Assembly (NCBI GenBank): GCA_051004015.1
Contig: JBPCKT010000073.1
Location: forward strand, 59,056-123,055
Reading direction: 5' to 3'
DNA: 64,000 nucleotides
Source of the DNA: SXOA01 sp051004015
GTDB lineage: Bacteria; Planctomycetota; Planctomycetia; Pirellulales; Pirellulaceae
Every line of letters begins with the position of its first letter. The stretch's first letter is position 1. Of the stretch, positions 48,503-57,445 are shown piece after piece. The position numbers were made by a program, and so were the translations under genes. The notes below the pieces were generated by a model that was given only the letters and a program-made list of their open reading frames with translations, was not told the DNA's origin and did no database searches.

Positions 48503-48530
48503 ACTTACGTCAAATCGATTTGACGTAAGT
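48503..48530. repeat. Perfect 28-base palindrome ACTTACGTCAAATC
   Basis: Each half, ACTTACGTCAAATC and GATTTGACGTAAGT, is the exact complement of the other with no loop. It could be an operator or a repeat unit. Confidence 0.85.
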
Positions 48531-48812
48531 CCCCGTCGCCGTGACGCCAAATCGTCGCGGGGCCCACGCCTGGACCCACCGGGGACGACACGAACGTTCC
48601 GCGCAGCGGAGAACCACCTCACTTGAGGTTCCGCACGACTTTTTTCACTCACAACCAGATTGTCAAGGAGCAATTCGCCTTCCTGGCGGGCTTCGCGCAG
48701 GGATCTACCCCGGCTCCCGTTATTATACGCATGTCCAGTATCAAACGGGGGGCCTTTGGGAAAAGATCTGGAAGTTTTTTCCCGGTCTCTCCCCTCTCTT
48801 CTCTCTCTGCGG

Positions 48813-48872
48813 CCTCCGCGCCTCTGCGTGATGCTCCAATCCAAAGAGGGCATCACGCAGAGACCGCGGAGG
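48813..48872. repeat. Inverted repeat CTCTGCGTGATGC
   Basis: Arms 48813-48834 and 48850-48872 pair over ~22 bp (CCTCCGCG, CTCTGCGTGATGC) with few differences. A similar CACGCAGAG text occurs at the end of the DUF11 gene near 12825. Confidence 0.75.
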
Positions 48873-48886
48873 GAAAGTCCGAGCGG

Positions 48887-49180
48887 ATGCCGTTCGCGGG
48901 GGGCGCCGTATGCGCCATGAGCAAAGCCGCCCTCGTCGGTCTGGTGAGCGTGCTCTTCCGCGACCTCGGCCCCAGCGACATCACCGGAGAGCAACATCCA
49001 GCCGGGCCCGGTGGACACCGACCTGAACCCCGCCACGGGCGACTTCGCCGACATGCTGAAAAAGCTGATGTCCCTCCCCCGGCGCGCCGGGGCACCGGCG
49101 ACGAAATCGCCTCCCTCGTCCCCTACCTCGCCACCCCCGAAGCCGCCTTCGTCACCGGCGCGAGCCTGACGATTGATGGG
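48887..49180 (+). pseudogene. Short-chain dehydrogenase remnant
   Basis: The 3' half of a short-chain dehydrogenase, with no N-terminal Rossmann part. Translation reads AMSKAALVGLVSVLFRDLGP (the active-site lysine region), then shifts frame to NIQPGPVDTDLNPATGDFAD and MLKKLMSLPRRA, and back to GTGDEIASLVPYLATPEAAF and VTGASLTIDG. At least two frameshifts and the lack of a start make it a dead gene. It is just downstream of an inverted repeat. Confidence 0.8.
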
Positions 49181-49346
49181 GAATTGGAAACGTCTACCCA
49201 TTGTCACCGCTTCGGGCCAACTGTAGGGGCGGGAACGCCGCTTGCCATGATGGTCCGGTTTCCTTAAGCTTACACTCAGGAAGAAGATACGTCGCGTGTG
49301 ACCTAAATTGTCCAGCGTTTGCTGACACCCGGAAGGATCTCTGGAT

Positions 49347-52190
49347 ATGTTGGCACCAATGCTTCGGCACTTGGACTTTGCTTCCGACACCGGGAAGCTT
49401 ATCTCTGGGTTGGTGCCGCTCAAGGATGGGGAAGAGTCGGTCGAACGGCTTGATGAGCGATTGGCGGTTCGTGACGCCATCGCGATTCGTGACGTCGACT
49501 TCGTTTTCTTTCGACGGTTTGCCGACGATCGGTCATCGCAAGTCGTCGCGTATGTCGTCGATAATGTAGACCACCACCTTTCCGAAACGGCGCTCGCGGA
49601 ACTACACAAACGTACATGGCTTCATGGTGGTGTGCCACTAATCTATGTGGCCTGGCCGGCGAGAGTCGATGTTCTGAGCTGCGCCCGTGGCCCGGACTTT
49701 TGGCGTGAAGGAAAGTCCGAGTACAGTCCGGCGGATCAAATTTGGGAAGCCATTCAGCACGGCAGCGAAATTAGTAGCGCTCTGGAAGCCAGATATTCAG
49801 CTTGGCGGCTTGTGGACGGGACTTTCTGGGATGACCCCCGGAGCGCCCAATTAGCAGACAGCGCTCAACGAGCGCATGAACTGCTGATTCAAGCCGTCGT
49901 TCAAACGGATGAAGCCCTCAAAGGAGCAGAGAATCCACTTCTCCGAAGGCTACTTCTGCTAACTGTATTGATCAAATATTTGGAAGATAGACGAGTATTC
50001 CCAAGGTCTTGGTTTGGGGGGTTTTGCCGTGGGGCAAAGACGTTCTTTGAAACGCTCCGCGATGGTGAACCGACAGAAACCGTCCGATTGCTCGCAAACC
50101 TTGAAAAACGATTTAATGGAGACATTTTTGCGTTGCCAAAGGACGCAGCTAACCGAATGACCAAGTCGGACTTAAGGCAGTTTGCCCAACTGGTGGAAGC
50201 GAGGACAGTAAACCAGCAAAGATATCTTTGGGAGCAATTCTCTTTCGAGCATATTCCGGTTGAGATCGTTAGTCACCTCTACCAACGATTCGTGATCGGC
50301 GGTCATGGCACGGTGTACACGCCACCGTTTTTGGCATCGCTGCTTCTCGACCACGCGATGCCCTACGCCAAACTCAAGGGTAACGAGCGAGTTCTTGATC
50401 CGGCGTGCGGCTCTGGAGTCTTCCTCGTTGGAGCGTTCAGGCGTTTGGTAAGCGTTTGCCGAGCGAAAAATGGCTGGCAGGCATTGGACGTTGCGACGCT
50501 TAAGGCCATCCTCAAGCAGAGTATCTTTGGAGTAGAGCTCGATCCGGGAGCAGTAGACCTCGCGGCGTTTAGCCTTGCCCTAGCTGTCTGCGATGTACTG
50601 AAGCCGGAAGTAATTTGGGAGCAATTGAAGTTTGATCCGTTACGGGAACAGAATCTCTTGGAAGGAGATTTTTTTGCCGAGGTCCAAAAGGCGCGTAATA
50701 GCAAATCGGGATTCTGCGCGGAAAAGTTCGATATAATTCTCGGCAACCCGCCGTTTGAATCAGATCTAACGGATCACGGCAAGACACTAAATCGCGATAT
50801 GGTTGGGGTACGAGGAGACTTGCCTGACAAGCAGGCTGCATATCTGTTCTTGGAACAGGGAATAGAACAACTCAAGCCCAACGGAAGGCTTTGCCTGATT
50901 CAGCCTTCCGGGATACTTTACAACAGAAAAGCTAGTACGTTCCGCCAACGTGTAATCCAAATTGCCCAAGTTGAGATGATTTTGGATTTTACTTCGATCC
51001 GCAGTTTATACGAAGCGGCGGATCCAAAGACTGTAGCGTTTCTTGTTACTCGTAATGAGCCATTGAATGACCATAATATTGCTCATCTGACATTTCGACG
51101 GACATTTGGAACATTAGAGCGAATCGCCTTTGAAATTGACCATTACGATTGGCATTGGGTTCCACAGCAGGCGGCACTCAACGATGAATTTGTGTGGCGA
51201 ATAAACCTTCTTGGTGGGGGTCGGCTAATTGGGCTATCGAGACGGCTTAGAGAATATGAGAGGCTCGATGAATTCGCCGCAAGAAAGAAGCTGAGTTATG
51301 GCGAGGGCTTCATCGTCGGAAACCGGAAGTACAAGTGCAAGTTTTTGACCGGCATGCGGTTCCTGCCGGCTGACGCGCTGACCGAAGGAGGGGTCGACTG
51401 TGAGCAGTTGACTAAGGTCACCGAAACCCACTTTGAAGGTCCGCGTGAAGAATCGCTGTACCAATCACCTTTGATTCTGATTCGCAAGAATGAACGCTTG
51501 CAGTTGGACTACTGGGATAATGGTCCATTGGCATTTACGAGTACCCTAGTCTCAATTGGTTTGGGCGACGGAACTGTTGCGCTATTGAAAAAGATGTATT
51601 CGCAATTAGAGGATCGTCACCGTACGTACCGTTTGTCTTGCATGATGCATGGCTCCAAAGCCTTCGTAGCAAAGGCTACAGCGATTCTCAAACAGGACAT
51701 AGATGGACTTCCGTTCCCAGAAAATGCGTCGGAGCTCGACCTGTCATTTTGGGAAAAGGCAATTGAAGACGATACACTGGATTACTTTTGCGATTTTGTC
51801 CGGTTAGGGCAGAATTCAGTGCTACTGACAGAAGCCGCGACAATTGCTCAGGTATATGAGTATTCCGATTTATTCTGTAAGATGTTGGGAAGCGTATATG
51901 CCAACCTGAAAGCACATGCACCAATTGTCTTTAATGGGTTGATCTGTCAACCCTTTTACTTTGGGAAAAACCCAGATTCAGCTTGGTTTTCGGAGAAGGA
52001 TTGGACTGCTGTCCGCGACCTCATCTATCACACCCATCATGATTCGCTACGAACTGTTCGGTTGCTTCGGTTCTATGCTGACAATGTTATTTTAATCGTA
52101 AAGCCTGACCGGCTTCGATTTTGGATTCGCTCCACGGCCATCCGCGATGCGGACGAAACGATCGTGTCTTTGAGGGAACAAGGGTATTGA
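49347..52190 (+). CDS. N6-adenine DNA methyltransferase, type IIG-like
   Basis: 947 residues from ATG 49347 with AAGGAT upstream. SAM motif DPACGSGVF at 351-359, FGVELDPGAVDLA (motif II-type), and catalytic NPPF at 467-470 place it with the Eco57I-like N6-adenine methyltransferases. The N-terminal ~300 residues contain no PD-(D/E)XK motif that I could see; they are helical. The C-terminal half has a specificity-domain look (LSYGEGFIVGNRKYKCKFLT; LIRKNERLQLDYWDNGPLAF). Base composition is visibly more AT-rich than the flanks, suggesting transfer. The next gene starts 2 bases after the stop and carries a nuclease motif, so cutting may be done by that partner. Confidence 0.85.
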   Translation: MLAPMLRHLDFASDTGKLISGLVPLKDGEESVERLDERLAVRDAIAIRDVDFVFFRRFADDRSSQVVAYVVDNVDHHLSETALAELHKRTWLHGGVPLIYVAWPARVDVLSCARGPDFWREGKSEYSPADQIWEAIQHGSEISSALEARYSAWRLVDGTFWDDPRSAQLADSAQRAHELLIQAVVQTDEALKGAENPLLRRLLLLTVLIKYLEDRRVFPRSWFGGFCRGAKTFFETLRDGEPTETVRLLANLEKRFNGDIFALPKDAANRMTKSDLRQFAQLVEARTVNQQRYLWEQFSFEHIPVEIVSHLYQRFVIGGHGTVYTPPFLASLLLDHAMPYAKLKGNERVLDPACGSGVFLVGAFRRLVSVCRAKNGWQALDVATLKAILKQSIFGVELDPGAVDLAAFSLALAVCDVLKPEVIWEQLKFDPLREQNLLEGDFFAEVQKARNSKSGFCAEKFDIILGNPPFESDLTDHGKTLNRDMVGVRGDLPDKQAAYLFLEQGIEQLKPNGRLCLIQPSGILYNRKASTFRQRVIQIAQVEMILDFTSIRSLYEAADPKTVAFLVTRNEPLNDHNIAHLTFRRTFGTLERIAFEIDHYDWHWVPQQAALNDEFVWRINLLGGGRLIGLSRRLREYERLDEFAARKKLSYGEGFIVGNRKYKCKFLTGMRFLPADALTEGGVDCEQLTKVTETHFEGPREESLYQSPLILIRKNERLQLDYWDNGPLAFTSTLVSIGLGDGTVALLKKMYSQLEDRHRTYRLSCMMHGSKAFVAKATAILKQDIDGLPFPENASELDLSFWEKAIEDDTLDYFCDFVRLGQNSVLLTEAATIAQVYEYSDLFCKMLGSVYANLKAHAPIVFNGLICQPFYFGKNPDSAWFSEKDWTAVRDLIYHTHHDSLRTVRLLRFYADNVILIVKPDRLRFWIRSTAIRDADETIVSLREQGY

Positions 52191-52192
52191 GC

Positions 52193-52942
52193 ATGTCCCA
52201 AGGCTCCCACGTTTCCGCGAGCGGAAGGATAACTCGCGGCATCAGCCCGAACACGTTTGTCAACGAAACGATTAAGTTTGTTGAAAACCAATTGCATGTG
52301 TGGCGCGACGATAAGAGACGTCCATATGTCGAGGCTGAGGAGGACTTGAACGGTCAACTCTGCAAATTTCTGAATGATCGTGCCCGCGACGATTTTCCAA
52401 TGGCTCTCTTTCAGCATGAAGAACGACAGGGAAAGCGACGGCGAATCGATCTGTCAGTGCTTCCGAGTTCCAAAGCGATTGTAGCCGCGATCTACGAATC
52501 GATCTATGAGCCATTTCTCGTGATTGAAGGAAAGCGGTTGCCGGCACCCAGTAAAGGACGTGAACGAGAGTATCTCACCGGTTTTGACAAGAAGTCAGGA
52601 GGAATCCAGCGTTTCCGTTTGTGTCTGCATGGAAAGTCGCTGGTTGCTGCGGTCATGGTCGGCTACGTTCAAACCAGCGAGGTTGAGGACTGGCTCATGA
52701 CAATCAATGGCTGGATTGCGGCGCTGAAATCTTCCGGTGAGGACAAAACTTGCGTTTGGAGTGATCAAGATCAACTCGGGGAATTGCAGAACGACGGGAA
52801 GGCGAGGGCTTCGCGATGTGAATCACGACATTTGCGGTTAGGTGATGTTCCCGAGGTTCGGCTTACGCATCTTTGGATCTGTATGGCGCAAGAGGGCAAT
52901 CGTACGGCGCGCAAGCAGAAACCGTCGCAACGGCGTGCCTGA
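52193..52942 (+). CDS. PD-(D/E)XK-like nuclease, partner of the methyltransferase
   Basis: 249 residues from ATG 52193, two bases after the methyltransferase stop. After an N-terminal helical part, a PD-(D/E)XK pattern is visible: Glu50, Asp86 (KRRRIDLSVL) and Glu112-Gly-Lys114 (FLVIEGKRLP). The EGK in a hydrophobic strand is typical of restriction-type nucleases. The C-terminus is basic (RKQKPSQRRA). The gene shares the low GC of its neighbour. With the methyltransferase it would make a two-gene restriction-modification or other defence unit; the exact type was not recognised. The alternative is a modified-DNA repair or regulatory nuclease. Confidence 0.72.
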   Translation: MSQGSHVSASGRITRGISPNTFVNETIKFVENQLHVWRDDKRRPYVEAEEDLNGQLCKFLNDRARDDFPMALFQHEERQGKRRRIDLSVLPSSKAIVAAIYESIYEPFLVIEGKRLPAPSKGREREYLTGFDKKSGGIQRFRLCLHGKSLVAAVMVGYVQTSEVEDWLMTINGWIAALKSSGEDKTCVWSDQDQLGELQNDGKARASRCESRHLRLGDVPEVRLTHLWICMAQEGNRTARKQKPSQRRA

Positions 52943-53040
52943 GGCCAACTTTGCCAGTTATTCTCTAGTGCTTGTGGAATGGCATGCTTTTCACGCTGCA
53001 AATGCTCGCTTGCGGCTTCATCACCTATCCAAATTAGCGT

Positions 53041-54024
53041 CTACGAATGCCCCAGAACCGCATGCGGCTGATAGGGTTCGGCGAGGGCCTTCAGTTCGTC
53101 CGCGGTGAGCTTGAGGGCGAGGGCGGCGAGGGCGTCTTCGAGGTGCTTGGGTTTGCTCGCGCCGATGATGGGGGCGGTGACGCCGGGTTGATGGAGGAGC
53201 CAGGCGAGGGCGATTTGAGCGTTAGGCACGCCCCGCTGGGCCGCGATTTGGGTGACGCGATCGACGACCGCGAAGTCGCTCCCCTGGTAGTAGAGCTTGT
53301 GGGCGTAGTCGTCGGTTTTGGCCCGGCTGGTGTCGCCGTGGTCCCCCTGGCGGCGGTTGCCGGCCAGAAAGCCGCGGGCCAGGGGGCTCCAGGGGAGGAG
53401 GCCGATTCCCTGGTCGCGGCAGAGGGGGATCATCTCGCGCTCCTCCTCGCGGTAGACGAGGTTGTAGTGGTTCTGCATCGTGATGAAGCGGGCCAGGCCG
53501 CGGCGCTCGGAGATGTGCAGCATCTTGGCCATTTGCCAGGCGAACATGGAGGACGCGCCGATGGCCAGCGCCTTGCCGGAGCGGACCACGGCGTCGAGGG
53601 CTTCCAGCGTCTCTTCGATGGGGGTGGTGGGATCGAAGCGGTGGATTTGATAGAGGTCCACGTAGTCGAGCTGCAGGCGTTTCAGGCTGGCGTCGATGGA
53701 GTGGACGATGTGCTTGCGGGAGAGCCCCTTTTCGTTGGGCGTTGGCCCCATCGCGTTGAAGACCTTGGTGGCGACGACGACCTGCTCCCGCGGGATGGCC
53801 AGCTCGCGGAGGGCCCGGCCGAGCAGCTCCTCGCTGGCGCCGAGCGAGTACATGTCGGCCGTGTCGAAGAAGTTGATTCCCGCTTCCCACGCCTGGCGGA
53901 AAAACGGGCGGCTGGCCTCCTCGTCCAGCACCCACGGCCGCCATTTGCTACTGCCGTACGTCATGCAGCCGAGACAGAGGCGGGAGACCTGGATGCCGCT
54001 GTTGCCGAGATTGAGGTATTGCAT
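53041..54024 (-). CDS. Aldo/keto reductase
   Basis: 327 residues from ATG 54024 (MQYLNLGNSGIQVSRLCLGC); the frame extends to 54096 but that part lies in a repeat. TIM-barrel motifs: GINFFDTADMYSLGASEELL (active-site Asp/Tyr region), LQLDYVDLYQIHRFDPTTPI, and GVTAPIIGASKPKHLEDALA (NADPH-binding loop). Subfamily resembles YajO/Tas-like reductases. NADPH-dependent reduction of an aldehyde or ketone; substrate unknown. Confidence 0.93.
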   Translation of the reverse strand: MQYLNLGNSGIQVSRLCLGCMTYGSSKWRPWVLDEEASRPFFRQAWEAGINFFDTADMYSLGASEELLGRALRELAIPREQVVVATKVFNAMGPTPNEKGLSRKHIVHSIDASLKRLQLDYVDLYQIHRFDPTTPIEETLEALDAVVRSGKALAIGASSMFAWQMAKMLHISERRGLARFITMQNHYNLVYREEEREMIPLCRDQGIGLLPWSPLARGFLAGNRRQGDHGDTSRAKTDDYAHKLYYQGSDFAVVDRVTQIAAQRGVPNAQIALAWLLHQPGVTAPIIGASKPKHLEDALAALALKLTADELKALAEPYQPHAVLGHS

Positions 54025-54054
54025 GGGTTGGTTCCTGGGTCGAGAGAACACGTT

Positions 54055-54127
54055 AGGGGGACGGGAGTCTTTGGCGGCGGCAGTGAATGGCGGCATAACA
54101 TCTATGACGCCAAAGACTCCCGACCCC
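54055..54127. repeat. Palindromic repeat, CGGGAGTCTTTGGCG arms, 31-base loop
   Basis: 54062-54076 and 54108-54122 are exact 15-base complements; with GGGG flanks the arms reach about 20 bases. Loop is 31 bases, as at 31896-31972. It lies upstream of the aldo/keto reductase start. Confidence 0.85.
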
Positions 54128-54148
54128 GGTCACTCACGGGTTGAGAAT

Positions 54149-55111
54149 CTACGTTGCCGCTGCGTTCAGCTTGTCCATCCATTCTTGAACCTGCAAGGCG
54201 TCGGCAAAGGTCGCGCCGGCGGGGACGGCTTGCTTCCCGCGGACGACGCGGCAGAAGCAGCGGAGCTCCTCGGCCATCATGCCGGTCGCCCCGCCGGCGC
54301 CGGCGCGGATTTCCAGCGGCAGCGGCCAGGAGGCTCGGGCTTCGTCCCACAGTTCAATGGGTCGCGGATTGGGGCTGACGCGGGCGGACCAGCCTGCGCC
54401 AAAAACTTCCATCCGGTCGAAGCCCCGCGGCGGCATTCCCGCGGGGGTGAGATAAGACGCGGCAAACGTGGCGAGGGGGCCGTTTTCCCACTGCAATTGA
54501 GCCGTGGCCAGGTCGATTTCTTGATTTTCTGTTCGGTGATACTGGGCGCTGAAGCGAGAAGGCTCTTCGCTGCCGAGGAGCGCCTGCACCGCATACAAGT
54601 CATGCACCATCGCCGCGTAAAGCGGATTCTCGCCCGGAAACTTCTGCACGATGCTCGCCGGCCGGTGCCGCACGCAGTCGATGAAGGCAATCGGGCCGCG
54701 CCGCGCTGCCTCTTCTCGCAACTGTTGGAACTCGCTATTGAACAGGACGATGTGGCCGAGCATCAGGTTGCTGGAGTCGGCGTGGACGAGCGGCGCGAGG
54801 CTGCGGGCTTCCCTCAGGTCGTCGGCAATCGGCTTTTCGAGCAGGACTTTCTTGCCGGCTGTGAGCAGGGCTTTGGCAATGGGTACGTGCGAAGCGGTAG
54901 TCGCGGCTACGACCCACGCCTCCGCTTTCGACTCCGCAATGGCCCGATTCAAGTCCGTCCAGCCGGGGACGCCGGGAAGTTCGACCGCGAGAGCGTCAAT
55001 GGATTCCTGCCGCCGCGATACGAGAGCAACCAGCTCCGCCTCCACGAGCCCCGCCAGCGTCAGCGCGTGCAGCCGCCCGAACCGGCCGAGGCCGATGACG
55101 CCGATTTTGAC
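54149..55111 (-). CDS. Gfo/Idh/MocA oxidoreductase, start unclear
   Basis: The Rossmann motif VKIGVIGLGRFGRLHALTLA is encoded in frame from 55111, but no ATG, GTG or TTG lies in frame before it until a stop at about 55180; the first conventional start is GTG 55045, which would remove the NAD-binding loop. The stretch upstream contains a CCAGTCCGTCAGTCC-like repeat. The rest is normal: EKPIADDLREARSL (catalytic lysine region), PGENPLYAAMVHDLYAVQAL, and a C-terminal substrate domain. NAD(P)-dependent; no Tat signal. Either the start codon is unusual or it has been lost. Confidence 0.8.
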   Translation of the reverse strand, partial: VKIGVIGLGRFGRLHALTLAGLVEAELVALVSRRQESIDALAVELPGVPGWTDLNRAIAESKAEAWVVAATTASHVPIAKALLTAGKKVLLEKPIADDLREARSLAPLVHADSSNLMLGHIVLFNSEFQQLREEAARRGPIAFIDCVRHRPASIVQKFPGENPLYAAMVHDLYAVQALLGSEEPSRFSAQYHRTENQEIDLATAQLQWENGPLATFAASYLTPAGMPPRGFDRMEVFGAGWSARVSPNPRPIELWDEARASWPLPLEIRAGAGGATGMMAEELRCFCRVVRGKQAVPAGATFADALQVQEWMDKLNAAAT

Positions 55112-55171
55112 GGGGGTGAAGGACTTTGGACTGACGGACTGGGTTCCTTGAGCAACAGGCGGGAAACATAT

Positions 55172-55462
55172 TTAGCCAAGAAGAGCGTCATAATCGCGAG
55201 CGCCATGAATGACGCGCACGACCTCAATTCCTTGTTCGATCGGTCGATAGACGATTAGGTAGTTTTCGACCGTGGAGAACCTGATGTCAGCGCCGTACTT
55301 GGGGTGAGCCTCGCCAGAGAGCGGATGGTCGGCGAGACTTTCAAAGCGCTTGATGATCTTGCCAACAACACGGACAGCAGCTCGCGGACGGCCGTTAGCG
55401 ATATAGTCGAAGATGCCCTTGAGCTCTGCGTTCGCTTGGGGCGCGACAATATATCGGCTCAT
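55172..55462 (-). CDS. parE: ParE/RelE-family toxin
   Basis: 96 residues. MSRYIVAPQANAELKGIFDY, then RAAVRVVGKIIKRFESLADHP, and NYLIVYRPIEQGIEVVRVIH, the ParE/RelE fold with the conserved C-terminal strand (V-I-HGARD). ParE toxins poison DNA gyrase, while RelE-type ones cut mRNA; this looks like ParE. The ATG overlaps the antitoxin stop by four bases (ATGA). Confidence 0.9.
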   Translation of the reverse strand: MSRYIVAPQANAELKGIFDYIANGRPRAAVRVVGKIIKRFESLADHPLSGEAHPKYGADIRFSTVENYLIVYRPIEQGIEVVRVIHGARDYDALLG

Positions 55463-55698
55463 AGCTCCAATCCGAGGGCGGCGGCTTTAGCTTTTAATCC
55501 TGCCACAACGACCTCGCCAGGGATCCCCTCGCCACGGTCCAAGGAATCGATCCCCTCCTGAATCTTGCTCGCCAGTTCCTCCTGTCGCTGCCAGAGTCGA
55601 AGTGCATGGGCCACGATTTCATGCTCGGACGCGTACGCTCCACGCTCGATGGCCGCTCGAACGGATGGAAAGAACTCGATCGGGATTTCGACAGCCAT
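55459..55698 (-). CDS. parD: ParD-like antitoxin
   Basis: 79 residues, MAVEIPIEFFPSVRAAIERG, then EHEIVAHALRLWQRQEELAS, resembling the ribbon-helix-helix ParD/CopG type, with a C-terminal segment that would bind the toxin. Coupled to the ParE-like gene by a 4-base overlap. Confidence 0.85.
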   Translation of the reverse strand: MAVEIPIEFFPSVRAAIERGAYASEHEIVAHALRLWQRQEELASKIQEGIDSLDRGEGIPGEVVVAGLKAKAAALGLEL

Positions 55699-55790
55699 CG
55701 CAGATTCTCCGAAGAACTACGCCGTACTCATTACAGTCTACCGCATATCATGAGATGGGTCAAAAATGACCGCTGCCTCAAAAGTGAACG

Positions 55791-57083
55791 CTAGAGTGCG
55801 GACACCGCCAAATCGAGGCGGATGAGGGCCTCTTCCGCATCCCCCTCGGCCATCGCCCCGCAGAAGCCGTGGTGACAGGCCGCCCCACCGTAATCGTGGA
55901 AGTAGACGCCGTTGGCGATGGCGGCTGTGATGAAGCGGAGCATCATCCCGCGGTCGTGCCGCTGAGCCTGGTCGTAGCTGCGGACTTCTTCGTTCAGGCC
56001 GAAGTAGATGCCAAAACGTGCGCCGAGCCCCTGCACACGGGCTTTGATGCCGCGCTTATCGAAAATGGCTTGCAGCCCCGGATAGAGCCGGTCCGCGACG
56101 GCGTGGATGTGATCATAGAAGCCAGGGGAACGGTAAGCCTTTACGGCAGCGAGGCCGGCGGCAACGACGACCGGGTGGCCGTTGTACGTGCCGCTGTGCT
56201 GGCAATCGCCAATGGGCATGAGGCGGTCCATCCACTGCTTGCGGCCGCCGAAAACGCTGAGCGGATAGCCGCCGCCGACCGCTTTGCCGAGGGTGCAAAG
56301 GTCGGGCGTGACTTGCAGATACTCTTGTGCTCCGCCCGGCCCCATCCGAAAAGCGCTCAGCACTTCATCGAAGATAAGCAGCACGCCATGTTTTTCCGAC
56401 AGGCGGCGAAGCGTGGTGATGAATTCCGTTGTCGGCAGGATGCAGCCCGCGTTGAACCAGATCGGTTCCAAGATGGCGGCAGCCAGTTCGTGGGCGTGGC
56501 GGGCGAAGATGTCTTCTAGCACATCGGGCCGGTTGTACGGAACCTGGATGAGATGCTGCTCGATACCCGGAGTGACACCGGTCGAAATGGGTTTAAGCGG
56601 CGGATTGACGAGGCCAATCTCGCCGGCGGAGGCGAACATCACCTGGTCGTGATAGCCGTGAAAGTTCCCTTCAAATCGCAAGAGCTTCGCCCGGCCGGTA
56701 CAGGCCCGAGCCAGGCGAATACAGTGCAGCGTGGCCTCCGTCCCGCTGCCGGTAAAACGCAGCCGCTCCAGGCACGGCACCGTCTCGCACAGCAAAGCCG
56801 CCAGTTCGGCGTGCGTTTCGTTTTCATAGGAGCAGGGCGCACCGCGGGAGAGTGCCCGTTCCACCGCGGCGCGGACTCGCGCGTCCCCATGCCCCAACAG
56901 CGTGGCCCCGTGGCTGCAACACAGATCGATGTATTCCTTCCCATCCAAGTCCCACACGCGGCAGCCTTCCGCCCGGTCGATCAGCATCGGCCGGTTGATG
57001 GCCTTATTGAGCCGCGTGGAAGAAGAGACGCCTCCGGCGAGGGAGAGGAGGGCGCGGTCGTATTGATTCTGCGTCTTGGACAT
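55791..57083 (-). CDS. Class III aminotransferase, glutamate-1-semialdehyde aminomutase-like
   Basis: 430 residues. PLP-dependent fold type I: LCCSHGATLLGHGDARVRAA, FTGSGTEATLHCIRLARA, RAKLLRFEGNFHGYHDQVMF, LIFDEVLSAFRMGPGG (Asp for the pyridine nitrogen), and LGKAVGGGYPLSVFGG with the Schiff-base Lys267. Closest motif match is the HemL-like branch; the family also contains aminotransferases of other small acids. Isolated from other heme genes, so a role in catabolism is equally possible. Confidence 0.88.
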   Translation of the reverse strand: MSKTQNQYDRALLSLAGGVSSSTRLNKAINRPMLIDRAEGCRVWDLDGKEYIDLCCSHGATLLGHGDARVRAAVERALSRGAPCSYENETHAELAALLCETVPCLERLRFTGSGTEATLHCIRLARACTGRAKLLRFEGNFHGYHDQVMFASAGEIGLVNPPLKPISTGVTPGIEQHLIQVPYNRPDVLEDIFARHAHELAAAILEPIWFNAGCILPTTEFITTLRRLSEKHGVLLIFDEVLSAFRMGPGGAQEYLQVTPDLCTLGKAVGGGYPLSVFGGRKQWMDRLMPIGDCQHSGTYNGHPVVVAAGLAAVKAYRSPGFYDHIHAVADRLYPGLQAIFDKRGIKARVQGLGARFGIYFGLNEEVRSYDQAQRHDRGMMLRFITAAIANGVYFHDYGGAACHHGFCGAMAEGDAEEALIRLDLAVSAL

Positions 57084-57178
57084 TTTTCGTTGTTGAAGCG
57101 GTAGTTGACGAACCCACGGCGGCGGGACCGGTCATGCTATACTTAGGAGAGTCCTTGGTTTTTCTGTGGAGAGAAAGC

Positions 57179-57421
57179 ATGTCCCAGCGACTTACGGCTA
57201 TCTATCGTAACGGCGCGCTCTTTCCTTTGCAGCCGCTCGCCCTGCCGGAAGAAGCTGCTGTGGAAATTGAGATTGCTGATGCGAAAGACGATTCGCCGGT
57301 GATTACCGATCCCGCTGAACGAGAGAAGATGTGGCGGCAGATTTTTGAGCGGTGGGATCGACACCCTTTGCATGGAGTTGCGGGACGATACACGCGAGAC
57401 GAGCTTCATGAAAGGCGCTAA
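57179..57421 (+). CDS. Antitoxin of the AF2212/DUF104 type, first copy
   Basis: 80 residues from ATG 57179, GGAG upstream. MSQRLTAIYRNGALFPLQPL, then ALPEEAAVEIEI is the short beta-barrel DUF104/AF2212-like antitoxin pattern; ending LHERR. The next gene is a paralogue. Confidence 0.82.
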   Translation: MSQRLTAIYRNGALFPLQPLALPEEAAVEIEIADAKDDSPVITDPAEREKMWRQIFERWDRHPLHGVAGRYTRDELHERR

Positions 57422-57445
57422 GGAAAACCATGTTGGACGAACGCC

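Larger units (their letters stand above)
48143..48886. other. 744-bp spacer of mixed repeats upstream of glcF
   Basis: No gene supported. It holds two 28-base palindromes (48251-48278, 48503-48530), three TTATTCA-type blocks between 48330 and 48465, and an inverted repeat at 48813-48872. The ~105-codon frame at 48300-48626 has no protein-like features. Confidence 0.6.

Noticed and set aside
48300..48626. 108-codon plus-strand frame as a gene
   Set aside because: No protein-like composition or ribosome site, and it runs through repeated palindromes and text-like sequence.
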